Of a stretch of 15,757 bases of DNA, positions 6,542-14,524 are shown in pieces (the stretch's first letter is position 1; each line of letters opens with the position of its first letter). The notes beneath the pieces were generated by a model. That model did no database searches. It saw only the letters and a list, made by a program, of their open reading frames with translations, and was not told the origin of the DNA. The translations under genes were made by a program, and so were the position numbers. This DNA is from an uncultured Blautia sp. (GTDB lineage Bacteria; Bacillota; Clostridia; Lachnospirales; Lachnospiraceae), in the NCBI GenBank assembly GCA_934378195.1, contig CAKRPO010000052.1, positions 1-15,757 on the forward strand, written 5' to 3'.

Positions 6542-6555
6542 AGAACATTCGTTCG
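6542..6555 (-). promoter_or_regulatory. Second LexA (SOS) box upstream of the -35
   Basis: Minus-strand CGAACGAATGTTCT fits CGAACRNRYGTTYG at 13 of 14 positions and has a perfect GAAC-N4-GTTC core. It sits about 10 bp upstream of the -35. Its centre is 32 bp, about three helical turns, from the centre of the inner box, so paired or cooperative LexA binding is possible. Confidence 0.75.
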
Positions 6556-6578
6556 ACAAAAATCCAAAAAGCTACCCA

Positions 6579-6608
6579 TTGCAATGTCAGGGTGAGGAAG
6601 ATTATAAT
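6579..6608 (+). promoter_or_regulatory. Sigma-A promoter for the PNPOx-like gene and yfhO
   Basis: TTGCAA (6579-6584), an 18-nt spacer and a perfect TATAAT (6603-6608). The predicted start near 6615 gives an 80-nt leader. It is divergent from the SOS promoter and not overlapped by the LexA boxes. Confidence 0.6.
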
Positions 6609-6694
6609 AAGATACATACAAATATTGGGACTGCAATAAATCAAATATCAGGATAGAAGATAAGAAATGCTTAAATGAAAGCGAGGCATATAAA

Positions 6695-7378
6695 ATGGCA
6701 AAAATTAAAGTAATTAAGAAAAATGACGAATATTCCATGGATTATCAGGTAGGAGATATCCTGGAAGTGACCGGCACATGGTATGGAGGAATCAATGTCA
6801 ACAGCAAGACAGGTATTCCGCTTTGCCTGGACAAGGATGAGTACGAGGAAATCCCGGAGAATACAGATCTTTCTCATGAGGAATACGTGCAGGCGGCAAA
6901 TTACTGGAAAGAAAAAGACGCACAGTCTGTGAAGATGCAGCCGGATGCACTTCTTAAGGCGATAGAAGAATATATTCGTGCAAATAATACCTGTGCACTG
7001 GCGACATCGGCAGGTGATTTTGTCCGCTGTACACCGCTTGAGTATGTGTATCACAAAAAAGCATTCTGGATTTTTTCAGAAGGTGGGGAGAAATTTTATG
7101 CACTTGAGAAAAATAAAAATGTATGTCTTGTAATCTTTGATAAATACGAAGGCTTTGGAAAATTAAAAGGCATGCAGGTAACCGGAACAGCGGCAATTAT
7201 GGAACCGTTCTCAGATGAATATACAGAACTGGCAGGAGTCCGCAAGATTCCGCTGGAAGCACTGAAAAAGATGCCGCATCCGATGAACCTGATTAAGATA
7301 ACGCCGAAGAAGATTGAATTTTTGAATTCCGATTTCAAAAAAGAAGGTGCAGATTCCAGACAGGTACTGCATTTTTGA
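6695..7378 (+). CDS. Pyridoxamine 5'-phosphate oxidase family (flavin split-barrel) protein
   Basis: 227 residues, ATG with GCGAGG eight bases upstream. Residues about 82-215 are a PNPOx-like split barrel: NNTCALATSAGDFVRCTPLEYVY, FWIFSEGGEKFYALEKNKNVCLVIF and LKGMQVTGTAAIM are the typical strands that bind FMN or F420-like flavin. Residues 1-60 are a separate small domain (DYQVGDILEVTGTWYGGINV), probably a beta barrel, that I could not assign. This group is known as a general flavin reductase/oxidase fold; its substrate cannot be read from the sequence, and it should not be called pdxH. It is the first gene of a likely operon with yfhO, 49 nt downstream, and no terminator lies between them. 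Confidence 0.82.
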   Translation: MAKIKVIKKNDEYSMDYQVGDILEVTGTWYGGINVNSKTGIPLCLDKDEYEEIPENTDLSHEEYVQAANYWKEKDAQSVKMQPDALLKAIEEYIRANNTCALATSAGDFVRCTPLEYVYHKKAFWIFSEGGEKFYALEKNKNVCLVIFDKYEGFGKLKGMQVTGTAAIMEPFSDEYTELAGVRKIPLEALKKMPHPMNLIKITPKKIEFLNSDFKKEGADSRQVLHF

Positions 7379-7427
7379 GCTGGCGGTATTTCCCCGGAAA
7401 AGTACAAAAAGAGAGGAAAAGACTGTT

Positions 7428-10148
7428 ATGAATGCCAGATTTACCGGCAAAAAACATAAAGAAAGATTTTATTATTATGGGATATATACGGCTGTTTTCG
7501 CAGTGATCAGCTTTCTTGTATTCTTTCTTTTTCTTAAAGATGGAAGGTCATTTGTCTATGATGCAGGTGGCGAAGATGGGATTTCACAGCATTATATATC
7601 ACTGGTCTATCTGGGAAATTATCTGCGTGATATCATCAGGACACTGCTGACAGAACACAGGCTTGTCATTCCGCAATGGGATACAACACTGGGGCTGGGA
7701 GCAGATGTGATCACGACCATGAATTACTATGTGCTGGGTGATCCGCTGAATCTGCTGGCTGTATTTGTGTCACCGGAGAAAACCGAATATTTATACGCAT
7801 TTCTAGTTGTTCTGAGAATTTATCTTGCTGGTGTTGCTTTTTCTGTATATTGCAGATACTGGAAATTTAATCCATTTTATGTCCTTCTTGGAAGTTATAT
7901 ATATTGTTTTTGTAATTATGCATTGTATACAGGAATCATGCATCCGTTTTTCCTGAATCCGATGATTTATCTGCCATTGCTTCTTCTTGGCATTGACAAA
8001 ATATTTGATAAAAAATCACCGGTGCTTTTTGCAGGTTCTGTATTTTTATCGGCAGTCAGCAATTTTTATTTCTTCTATATGCTGTCTGTTTTTATGTTTA
8101 TTTATGCCGTGTTCAGATATTTTATGATCTTTGGCAGGATTCATATAAAAGAATTGTTTGGATGGCTTGGGAAATTTATTGCATTTTATATACTTGGAAC
8201 CGGACTTGCCGGATTTCTGTTTTTGCCAAATGCAGCGGCCATTCTGTCATCATCGAGAATCGGGGTAGAGCATTATGTGCCATTGCTGTATCCGCTGAGT
8301 TATTACCAGAGATTTTTATCTGCTTTTGTTTTTAATAATTGTGGTTATTATACACTTCTAGGATTTTCTTCTGTAGCCTTTTTGAGTATGGTCATACTTT
8401 TTATGAAGAAAGGAAATCTGCATCTGAAACTTGGAACAGGGTTTCTGACAGCATTTTTACTTATTCCGTATATGGGACATGTGCTGAATGGATTTACATA
8501 TGTATCAAACCGCTGGAGCTGGAGTTTTTCTTTTCTGGTAGCACTTATATCGGTAAAAATGCTTCCGGAGCTGGCTTTGTTGACTCGCAGGGAAAAAGTG
8601 AAAGTGTGCATGGCACTTCTGGTATATACGCTGGTGGCATTGCTTCCGGCGGCTGCACGGGACAAGGGAAGGATCGCAGCGATTTTGCTTATCTGGGTCT
8701 GCCTTGTGGTGCTGTTTGTGACACTTCGCTTGCGGCCGCATCTACGCAAAATGGGAACAGCTGTTTATATGTTGGTACTCATGGGATGTACGGTCGCCGG
8801 AATGCTGTTGAATGCATATGCAAGATTTGCTTCTTTTGGTGCAAATGTGGTGGCAGACTGTGCAGAAGCCGGAAATGTGCTTGCATATGTAGAGCAGGAT
8901 GCGATACATCTTTTGGCAGACAGTGATGCAAATAATAAAGAGACTCGTATAGATACCTCGGACCTCCGCTACAGAACGGATATCCGTAATGCAGCCTGTA
9001 TACAGAATGTAAACAGTACAAATTTCTATTTCAGTACGGCAAATACTTCAGTTGCGGAATATATGAGGGAAATGTATCTTAATACACCATATGAACAGAG
9101 CTATCTGAATCTTGACGGTCGCTTTGTGCTCAATGCACTCGTCGGATGTGGATATACGGCTGTTTACAGGGATAAGGAGCAGTATCTTCCATATGGTTAT
9201 GAGAAAAAAGTGGCAGAAGATGATTCCTATACGATGTATCAGTCCGATATTTCACTTCCTTTTTCTTATGTTTATGATTCATTCATGGACCAAAAGACTT
9301 ATGACGCACTTACTGTGACACAGAAGCAGCAGGCAGCTCTGCAGGCATGTGCTGTGGATGCAGAGAATCTCTCCGGGCTTAAGAATGTGTCAGATACGGT
9401 GCGTTACACAGATCAGATAATGCCGTATGAGATGGAGGTTCCGGATACCATACAGGTACAGGACGGGACCTTTACGGTGAAAGAAGCCGGAAGCAGTATA
9501 AAACTTCGGTTTGATGGGATGGATGACAGTGAAACTTATGTGATTGTTGAAGGAATGGAGTATCAGGCGCTTCCGGGAGATGATGAGGAAGAGCGGATTT
9601 CCGTCAATCTTCAGCTCAGTTATGAGAATAACAGAAAAAATATACATTATATCACCAACAAAAATAATTTTTACTGTGGAGTAGATAATTTCCTCTGTAA
9701 TATGGGATATCATGAAAAAGGGGAAAAGGAACTGACGGTTTCGTTTCCATTTGCGGGAATTTACCAGATCTCGGATCTGAGGATTGTATGTCAGCCGGTC
9801 AGTGAATTTGCTTCTATGACCTCAGAGAGGAAGCAGAATGGACTTTCAGAAGTTTTATTTAAGGGAAATACGATGACAGGAACAATTACGACGGAAAAAC
9901 CACAGATGCTTTGCGTGACTATTCCGTATGGTGAGGGATGGAGTGCTTATGTGGATGGAAATGAGACGGAGTTGTATCAGCTGAATACAGTCTATTCGGG
10001 CATTTATCTGACTCCGGGAGAGCACGTAGTGAAGATGGAATATCATACGCCGTATTTCCGGACAGGAGCAGTGGTAAGTCTGGCAAGTCTGGTTATACTT
10101 GTGGGAATTATGCAGAGATATCATGCAAAAAGGAAGAAGGTATTTTGA
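7428..10148 (+). CDS. YfhO-family multispanning membrane protein (GT-C type glycosyltransferase-like)
   Basis: 906 residues from ATG 7428; longer in-frame openings into the previous gene lack a ribosome-binding site. The first transmembrane helix is at about residues 16-36, followed by the family motifs DAGGEDGISQHY and PQWDTTLGLGADVI with YYVLGDPLNLL, then roughly a dozen further helices to about residue 475. A large extracytoplasmic region follows (about 480-870) ending in the characteristic GEGWSAYVDGNETEL and LTPGEHVVKMEY, then a last helix near 877-897. B. subtilis YfhO and Listeria GtlB are known to add sugars to teichoic acids at the outer membrane face using a lipid-linked sugar. Here a role in decorating a cell-surface polymer is inferred. 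No flippase or lipid-sugar synthase is next to it. Confidence 0.9.
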   Translation: MNARFTGKKHKERFYYYGIYTAVFAVISFLVFFLFLKDGRSFVYDAGGEDGISQHYISLVYLGNYLRDIIRTLLTEHRLVIPQWDTTLGLGADVITTMNYYVLGDPLNLLAVFVSPEKTEYLYAFLVVLRIYLAGVAFSVYCRYWKFNPFYVLLGSYIYCFCNYALYTGIMHPFFLNPMIYLPLLLLGIDKIFDKKSPVLFAGSVFLSAVSNFYFFYMLSVFMFIYAVFRYFMIFGRIHIKELFGWLGKFIAFYILGTGLAGFLFLPNAAAILSSSRIGVEHYVPLLYPLSYYQRFLSAFVFNNCGYYTLLGFSSVAFLSMVILFMKKGNLHLKLGTGFLTAFLLIPYMGHVLNGFTYVSNRWSWSFSFLVALISVKMLPELALLTRREKVKVCMALLVYTLVALLPAAARDKGRIAAILLIWVCLVVLFVTLRLRPHLRKMGTAVYMLVLMGCTVAGMLLNAYARFASFGANVVADCAEAGNVLAYVEQDAIHLLADSDANNKETRIDTSDLRYRTDIRNAACIQNVNSTNFYFSTANTSVAEYMREMYLNTPYEQSYLNLDGRFVLNALVGCGYTAVYRDKEQYLPYGYEKKVAEDDSYTMYQSDISLPFSYVYDSFMDQKTYDALTVTQKQQAALQACAVDAENLSGLKNVSDTVRYTDQIMPYEMEVPDTIQVQDGTFTVKEAGSSIKLRFDGMDDSETYVIVEGMEYQALPGDDEEERISVNLQLSYENNRKNIHYITNKNNFYCGVDNFLCNMGYHEKGEKELTVSFPFAGIYQISDLRIVCQPVSEFASMTSERKQNGLSEVLFKGNTMTGTITTEKPQMLCVTIPYGEGWSAYVDGNETELYQLNTVYSGIYLTPGEHVVKMEYHTPYFRTGAVVSLASLVILVGIMQRYHAKRKKVF

Positions 10149-10149
10149 A

Positions 10150-10272
10150 ATGAACATTAATGAAATTGCGAAGCTTGCGGGGGTTTCCCGTGCGACGGTT
10201 TCCAGATATCTGAATGACGGATATGTCAGTGATGAAAAAATGGAAGGGAGTCCAGCACCATTCACGTTGTAA
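10150..10272 (+). pseudogene. N-terminal remnant of a LacI-type (sucrose-repressor-like) regulator
   Basis: The ATG is 1 nt after the yfhO stop and has AGGAAGAAGG upstream. Codons 1-30 encode a standard LacI helix-turn-helix (IAKLAGVSRATVSRYLNDGY, then VSDEK). At about 10238-10241 the similarity stops; ten unrelated codons follow before a TAA at 10270. The hinge and the whole sugar-binding domain are gone, leaving a 40-residue open frame. The sequence beyond the break belongs to a GH32 gene in another frame, so a deletion fused the two. It could still be translated by coupling to yfhO. The LacI call is firm; sucrose specificity is inferred from the GH32 neighbour. Confidence 0.82.
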
Positions 10273-10925
10273 GTGAAGATGGAAGTCACTTTGGAAAAAA
10301 AGAAGTTGCGATTCATTGCAGCGAATATCCAGAAAAATATACCTGCCATATCCGTGACCCAAAGGTATGGAAAGATGAAAAGGGTTACCATATGGTTCTC
10401 GGCGGGAGACAGAAAGGTGATCATGGAGCCGTGCTTTTTTACAGATCACAGGATCTCAAAAACTGGGAATTTGACAGAGAGCTGACTACGGAAGATGCTT
10501 TTGGATATATGTGGGAATGCCCGAATTTCTTTGAACTTTCCGGAGAAAAAATTCTTTCTGTATCTCCACAGGGTCTGACAACAGAAGAAGATCGTTTTCA
10601 GAATATTTATCAGTCCGGATATTTTATCCTGCAGGACGGAGAAGTAAAAGCAGAATGTTTCCGCGAGTGGGACATGGGATTTGATTTCTATGCACCTCAG
10701 ACATTTGAGGATGCAAAAGGCAGAAGAATCCTGATCGGATGGATGGGTATGCCGGACGCAGATGATGATTATACTAATCCAACGGCAAGTGAAGAGAAGT
10801 GGCAGCATTGTCTGACCGTTCCGCGTGAAATAACAGTAAAAAATAATATGCTTTATCAGTGGCCGGTAGAAGAAATCAATACCCTTCGAGGCAATCACAC
10901 AGAGCTGACAGAGGAAAGCCCGGAA
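10239..10925 (+). pseudogene. Internal fragment of a GH32 sucrose-6-phosphate hydrolase / fructosidase
   Basis: An open frame (10236 onward) without a start at its 5' end. It encodes GRESSTIHVVSEDG at the break, then HIRDPKVW (the RDP transition-state motif), WECPNFFEL (the EC motif carrying the acid/base Glu), WMGMPDADDDYTNPT and LTVPREITVKNNMLYQWPVEEI. These are GH32 landmarks in order. The N-terminal five-bladed propeller start with the NDPNG nucleophile is missing, and the C-terminal beta-sandwich is cut off at about 10905-10925, just before a terminator. The frame then runs on into antisense of aspA. It cannot be an active enzyme. With the LacI remnant it marks a lost sucrose/fructan utilisation operon. 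The exact ends need alignment. Confidence 0.85.
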
Positions 10926-10929
10926 GCAA

Positions 10930-10974
10930 AGGCAGATACATGGCTTTTTGGTGTATCTGCCTGCTTTTCTTTTG
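10930..10974. terminator. Rho-independent terminator between the GH32 remnant and aspA
   Basis: An 11-bp stem, AGGCAGATACA (10930-10940) with TGTATCTGCCT (10952-10962), followed on the plus strand by CTTTTCTTTT. It should stop plus-strand transcription from the yfhO operon. On the minus strand it lies 20-55 nt after the aspA stop with a weaker TTTGCTT tract, so it may serve both. Confidence 0.8.
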
Positions 10975-10984
10975 CCAGAGAAGA

Positions 10985-12406
10985 TCAGATTGCCCGTTTA
11001 ACATTGGCTGTATGTTCGGAAGGAACTTCTGTCATCAGGTATGGGTCAAGAATCTGTGCCAAATCTTTTGCGGAAAGCAAGTTTTGTTCTAATACAAGAG
11101 AGCGAACAGTTTTTCCTGTTTTGACAGCAGTTTTGGCAATAGAAGCAGCAGTTTTGTATCCAATGTAAGGACAAAGTGCTGTAGCGATGCCGGCACTGCT
11201 TTCAAGAAGCTCGCGACAATGTTCTTTGTTTGCGGTGATACCTGTGATGCAGTTGTCTGTCAGTGTGGTGACAGCCTTTTCGAGAGTAGTGATGGATTCA
11301 AAAAGATTACAGAAAACAACTGGTTCAAACGCATTCAGCTCCAGCTGGCCGGCTTCAGCAGCCATCGTAATGGTAGTATCATGTCCTACAATGTGGAATG
11401 CGACCTGACTGACAACTTCAGGAATGACTGGATTTATTTTGCCGGGCATAATAGAGGAACCATTCTGTTTTGCAGGAAGATTGATTTCACCGAAACCTGT
11501 CTTTGGACCAGATGACATCAGTCTTAAGTCATTACACATTTTGGAAAGATCAACAGCACATGTTTTGAGAACACCTGATACTGCAACGAAACCGTCAAGG
11601 TTTTCGGTAGCGTCAAACAGATCGGCAGACTGAGACAAAGGATATCCTGTAAGTATTGAAAGATTTGGGACAATTTTATTAAAATAGGAGTCGGAAACAT
11701 TGATGGCGGTTCCGACTGCAGTTCCACCAAGGTTTACGGTATACATTTCTCTGCGTGATTTTTCTATACGTTTACGGTCTCTGGAAATCATAGAAGCATA
11801 GCCATGGAATACCTGACCGAGACGAATCGGAACAGCATCCTGAAGCTGGGTACGTCCCATAGTGAGTACATCATCGAATTCATCCGCTTTTGCACGGAGG
11901 GCAGTTTCGAGATGGAGCAATTCTGTGATAAGTGGATGAAGAAGATCAAGAACTGTTAATTTTCCGGCAGTTGGAATAACATCGTTTGTAGACTGTGCCA
12001 TATTTACATGATCATTTGGATGAACGCGAGAGTAATTTCCCTTTGCATCACCGAGGAGTTCACCGGCTCTGTTTGCAAGTACTTCGTTCATATTCATGTT
12101 TGCACTTGTTCCGGCACCGCCTTGAATGGCATCAACGATAAATTCGTCAGAAAATTTTCCGGAAATCACCTCGTCGCAGGCAGTTTCAATTGCATCTGCA
12201 ACATCTTTGGACAGAAAACCAGCGGTATTGTTTGTGAACGCGGCAGCTTTTTTGATCAGAGCCAGATTTTTAATGAAAACAGGATGAAGGCTGGTTCCCG
12301 TGATCGGGAAGTTCTTTTTGGCCCGCAATGCCTGTACTCCATAATAAGCTTCAACAGGTACTTCCATAGTTCCGATAGAATCTGATTCAAGACGCGTTTT
12401 CATCAT
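10985..12406 (-). CDS. aspA: Aspartate ammonia-lyase (aspartase)
   Basis: 473 residues, the normal length. It interconverts L-aspartate with fumarate plus ammonia in the cytoplasm as a homotetramer. The class-II fumarase/aspartase features are GGAGTSANMNMNEV (96-109), HPNDHVNMAQSTND (129-142), and the mobile catalytic loop GSSIMPGKINP (316-326) with the general base S318. The sequence after the loop (VIPEVVSQVAFHIVGHDTTITMAAEAGQL) and LGGTAVGTAIN are aspartase-like rather than fumarase-like. The first ATG has AAAGGAG six bases upstream; the second ATG is adjacent and also possible. It is divergent from an Lrp/AsnC regulator, which may control it in response to an amino acid. It supplies fumarate for anaerobic respiration-like steps or nitrogen from aspartate. 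Confidence 0.94.
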   Translation of the reverse strand: MMKTRLESDSIGTMEVPVEAYYGVQALRAKKNFPITGTSLHPVFIKNLALIKKAAAFTNNTAGFLSKDVADAIETACDEVISGKFSDEFIVDAIQGGAGTSANMNMNEVLANRAGELLGDAKGNYSRVHPNDHVNMAQSTNDVIPTAGKLTVLDLLHPLITELLHLETALRAKADEFDDVLTMGRTQLQDAVPIRLGQVFHGYASMISRDRKRIEKSRREMYTVNLGGTAVGTAINVSDSYFNKIVPNLSILTGYPLSQSADLFDATENLDGFVAVSGVLKTCAVDLSKMCNDLRLMSSGPKTGFGEINLPAKQNGSSIMPGKINPVIPEVVSQVAFHIVGHDTTITMAAEAGQLELNAFEPVVFCNLFESITTLEKAVTTLTDNCITGITANKEHCRELLESSAGIATALCPYIGYKTAASIAKTAVKTGKTVRSLVLEQNLLSAKDLAQILDPYLMTEVPSEHTANVKRAI

Positions 12407-12618
12407 AATAAACTCCTTTGCTTTTCGTTGAGATCATGTTGTGGTTACTGGTTATTGATGTTTAACAGCTGTCGTTTTTGATGAGTACAAAACTAGCACT
12501 TTAAAAGATAAATGTAAATACTTTTAAGAAAGTACCACGATAAAACACAAATAACGTGCATGTGTATTTAATAAAATAAATAAATTCATACATTTACTTA
12601 AAATTATTAAGCTGTTGC
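12407..12618. promoter_or_regulatory. AT-rich divergent control region between aspA and the Lrp-type regulator
   Basis: No convincing minus-strand -35/-10 pair for aspA was found, so its promoter is probably activated or weak. An imperfect inverted repeat, ACTTTAAAAG (12498-12507) with CTTTTAAGAAAGT (12521-12533, three extra bases), lies about 95-125 bp upstream of the aspA start. Lrp-type proteins bind AT-rich degenerate palindromes like this, so it is a candidate operator. No small gene was seen here. Confidence 0.35.
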
Positions 12619-12647
12619 TTGACCGTCCAGAAACAGAGTGCTATACT
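12619..12647 (+). promoter_or_regulatory. Sigma-A promoter for the Lrp-U32 operon
   Basis: TTGACC (12619-12624), a 17-nt spacer and TATACT (12642-12647), close to consensus. The predicted start near 12654 gives a leader of about 26 nt before the regulator's ATG. Confidence 0.75.
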
Positions 12648-12679
12648 TGCCGCAAATAAAAGAAGCGGAGGCTTACGGT

Positions 12680-13126
12680 ATGGAACATAAGCTTGATAAT
12701 ATAGACAAAAAGATCATAGAAATACTTCAGATAAATGCACGTACTCCGGTCAAGGAAATCGCAAAAGAAGTATTTCTTTCTTCACCGGCAGTTTCGGCAA
12801 GAATTGACCATCTGGAAAAAAGTGGTGTGATCACAGGATATTATGCACAGCTGAATCCGGAATTTCTTGGGTATCATATTAAGGCCTTTATTAACCTGGA
12901 GGTGGAGCCTTTTCAGAAAAAAGAGTTTTATCCATTTATTCAGGATATCCCGAATGTGATTGAATGCAACTGTGTGACGGGTGAATATTCTATGCTGATA
13001 GAGGTGGGGTTTCAATCAACAGTAGAACTGGATCATTTCATAAATGTATTGCAGAAATTTGGAAGGACAAAAACGCTGATTGTATTTTCTACATCGGTAG
13101 AACACAGAAATCTGCCTGTGAGCTGA
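12680..13126 (+). CDS. Lrp/AsnC family transcriptional regulator
   Basis: 148 residues, typical for the family. The ATG has GGAGG at 8 nt; an in-frame GTG upstream lies inside the -10 region and was rejected. Residues about 5-52 are the winged helix-turn-helix (LDNIDKKIIEILQINARTPV, then EIAKEVFLSSPAVSARIDHLEKSGVITGY). Residues about 65-140 are the RAM ligand-binding/oligomerisation domain (INLEV, then NVIECNCVTGEYSMLIEVGF). These regulators sense amino acids or related metabolites as octamers or dimers. The ligand is not visible. It is the first gene of a probable three-gene operon with two U32-related proteins and is divergent from aspA, so both are candidate targets together with itself. 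Confidence 0.93.
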   Translation: MEHKLDNIDKKIIEILQINARTPVKEIAKEVFLSSPAVSARIDHLEKSGVITGYYAQLNPEFLGYHIKAFINLEVEPFQKKEFYPFIQDIPNVIECNCVTGEYSMLIEVGFQSTVELDHFINVLQKFGRTKTLIVFSTSVEHRNLPVS

Positions 13127-13146
13127 TTTTCATGAAGAGGTTATTA

Positions 13147-14496
13147 ATGAACGAAAATAAGATAAATGGAATATCCATGATTCCATTTGGATTGCTGGCG
13201 GGGTTTGCCGATGATAAAGAGATTCGAATTACGGAGCTGGCAGAAAATGGATTTCAGTTTCGAACGGTGTGGGATTCGAAAAATGTCGAGAAATTTCGAA
13301 TTTGTTTTTATAACGATAAAAAAGCTGCATATCATGAAATTTTTGTAACAGAATTCACGATTCAAGAAGAGCGAAAAGAACAATTTTATACAGTATATTC
13401 TGTATTTGCAGAGCAGGAAGATTTCAGAAAAGAAGTGCAGGGACTTGCCGCCCGTTACAGTAGATATATTCGTCTGAAAACAGAATGTGATGATGCAGAA
13501 CTGGCCGAAGAACTGACCGGTTATCCGGCAGAGCAAGATGAAATTTTTGCAGAAAGTCTGGAACAGCAGAAGAAAGAATGGTTTCAGGATGTGCCGGCAG
13601 ATCTGCTGGCCAAAGTGCTGCATCATGTTCCGGAATTTGCACTGGAGCTGGACTGTCCGGAATTATATCAGGCATATCTGAAAGAAGATATTTCTATATT
13701 TATGAGAGATTATTGGAGACGAAATGGTTTCCCGGAGATGAATACAGATTGCATCCCAGACCGCTTGTATATAGGAAATCAATTCTGCCATCTGTTATTT
13801 CCGGAGGAGCAATGTCTGTTTGAACTGATGGAAAAAGCCCACAGGGAGAAACACTCCATTACACTTGTATACACATATGTCCGTGAGGATATGTTGAAAA
13901 CAACGGAAGAACTGCTGGAAAAAGTGGATAACTGGTGTCAGAAGAAGCAGATTTTGGTAGAAATTATCGTAAATGACTGGGCGATGATCAAAATGCTGGA
14001 AATTTATCCGGAGCGATTGATTCCAGTCCTGGGAACGCTGCTTAATAAGCGAAAAAAAGATCCGCGCATGAAGTACAAGAAAGGCGACAGAACGTTGTAT
14101 GAAAGGAACAGCCTGAATGCGGATTTTTACAGAGAATTTCTCGGGACACAATGTAATATTTGTCGCTATGAATGGGAATCCTGTGGATATGCACAAAAAT
14201 TTCCGACTTTATTAAACGGGAAAAACAGTCTGCATATTCCTTTTTATCAGACGAATACCTCTCAATATTGTCCTTTGTACGCTGTCTGCGCAGAAAGAGA
14301 AAGGGGAAAACAGAAACTGGTGACGAACTGTCCCCATTTCTGCGAACAGAAGGTGTTACTATATCCGAAGCATCTGCACATGGTGGGAAGATACAATTCG
14401 CTGTTTGGCGTAGATACGGAAATGCTGCAGCATCCTGAAAAACTGGAAGCATATGTGACAGCGGGAATCGACCGGCTGGTACTGGGATTGTCATAA
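13147..14496 (+). CDS. U32-related, UbiV-like cysteine-rich protein with an extra N-terminal domain
   Basis: 449 residues from ATG 13147, which has AAGAGG six bases upstream; ATG 13132 in the same frame lacks a site and would add five residues. Positions below are counted from 13132. Residues 1-115 may be a small beta barrel (IRITELAENGFQFRT resembles a PilZ motif), a weak resemblance only. From about 210 (LYIGNQFCHLLFP, then ITLVYTYVREDML, VEIIVNDWAMIKML and VLGTLLNKRKKDPR) it resembles UbiV-like U32 barrels. The C-terminal part is rich in cysteine: C341, C344, C351, C380, C386, C400 and C404, suitable for an Fe-S cluster. It is 20 nt behind the regulator and 28 nt before the second U32 gene, so the pair likely works as a heterodimer, as UbiU-UbiV does. 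The substrate is unknown. Confidence 0.62.
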   Translation: MNENKINGISMIPFGLLAGFADDKEIRITELAENGFQFRTVWDSKNVEKFRICFYNDKKAAYHEIFVTEFTIQEERKEQFYTVYSVFAEQEDFRKEVQGLAARYSRYIRLKTECDDAELAEELTGYPAEQDEIFAESLEQQKKEWFQDVPADLLAKVLHHVPEFALELDCPELYQAYLKEDISIFMRDYWRRNGFPEMNTDCIPDRLYIGNQFCHLLFPEEQCLFELMEKAHREKHSITLVYTYVREDMLKTTEELLEKVDNWCQKKQILVEIIVNDWAMIKMLEIYPERLIPVLGTLLNKRKKDPRMKYKKGDRTLYERNSLNADFYREFLGTQCNICRYEWESCGYAQKFPTLLNGKNSLHIPFYQTNTSQYCPLYAVCAERERGKQKLVTNCPHFCEQKVLLYPKHLHMVGRYNSLFGVDTEMLQHPEKLEAYVTAGIDRLVLGLS

Positions 14497-14524
14497 GTGG
14501 TGTCGGACCAGATGGACAGGAACA

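Noticed and set aside
7347..7427. N-terminal extension of YfhO into the end of the flavin protein gene
   Set aside because: It overlaps the upstream coding sequence and lacks a ribosome-binding site; ATG 7428 has a purine-rich site and gives the normal short cytoplasmic start.
8339..8926. 195-residue plus-strand frame inside yfhO
   Set aside because: It is an out-of-frame shadow of the YfhO coding sequence with Cys/Gly/Ser-rich nonsense composition.
10273..10485. 70-residue frame between the LacI and GH32 remnants
   Set aside because: It is the GH32 fragment read in a wrong frame; it has no ribosome-binding site and its protein resembles nothing.
10985..12406. Calling the minus-strand lyase a fumarase
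   Set aside because: The residues after the GSS loop (VIPEVV rather than TQCE) and other blocks match aspartase, as does the position of S318.
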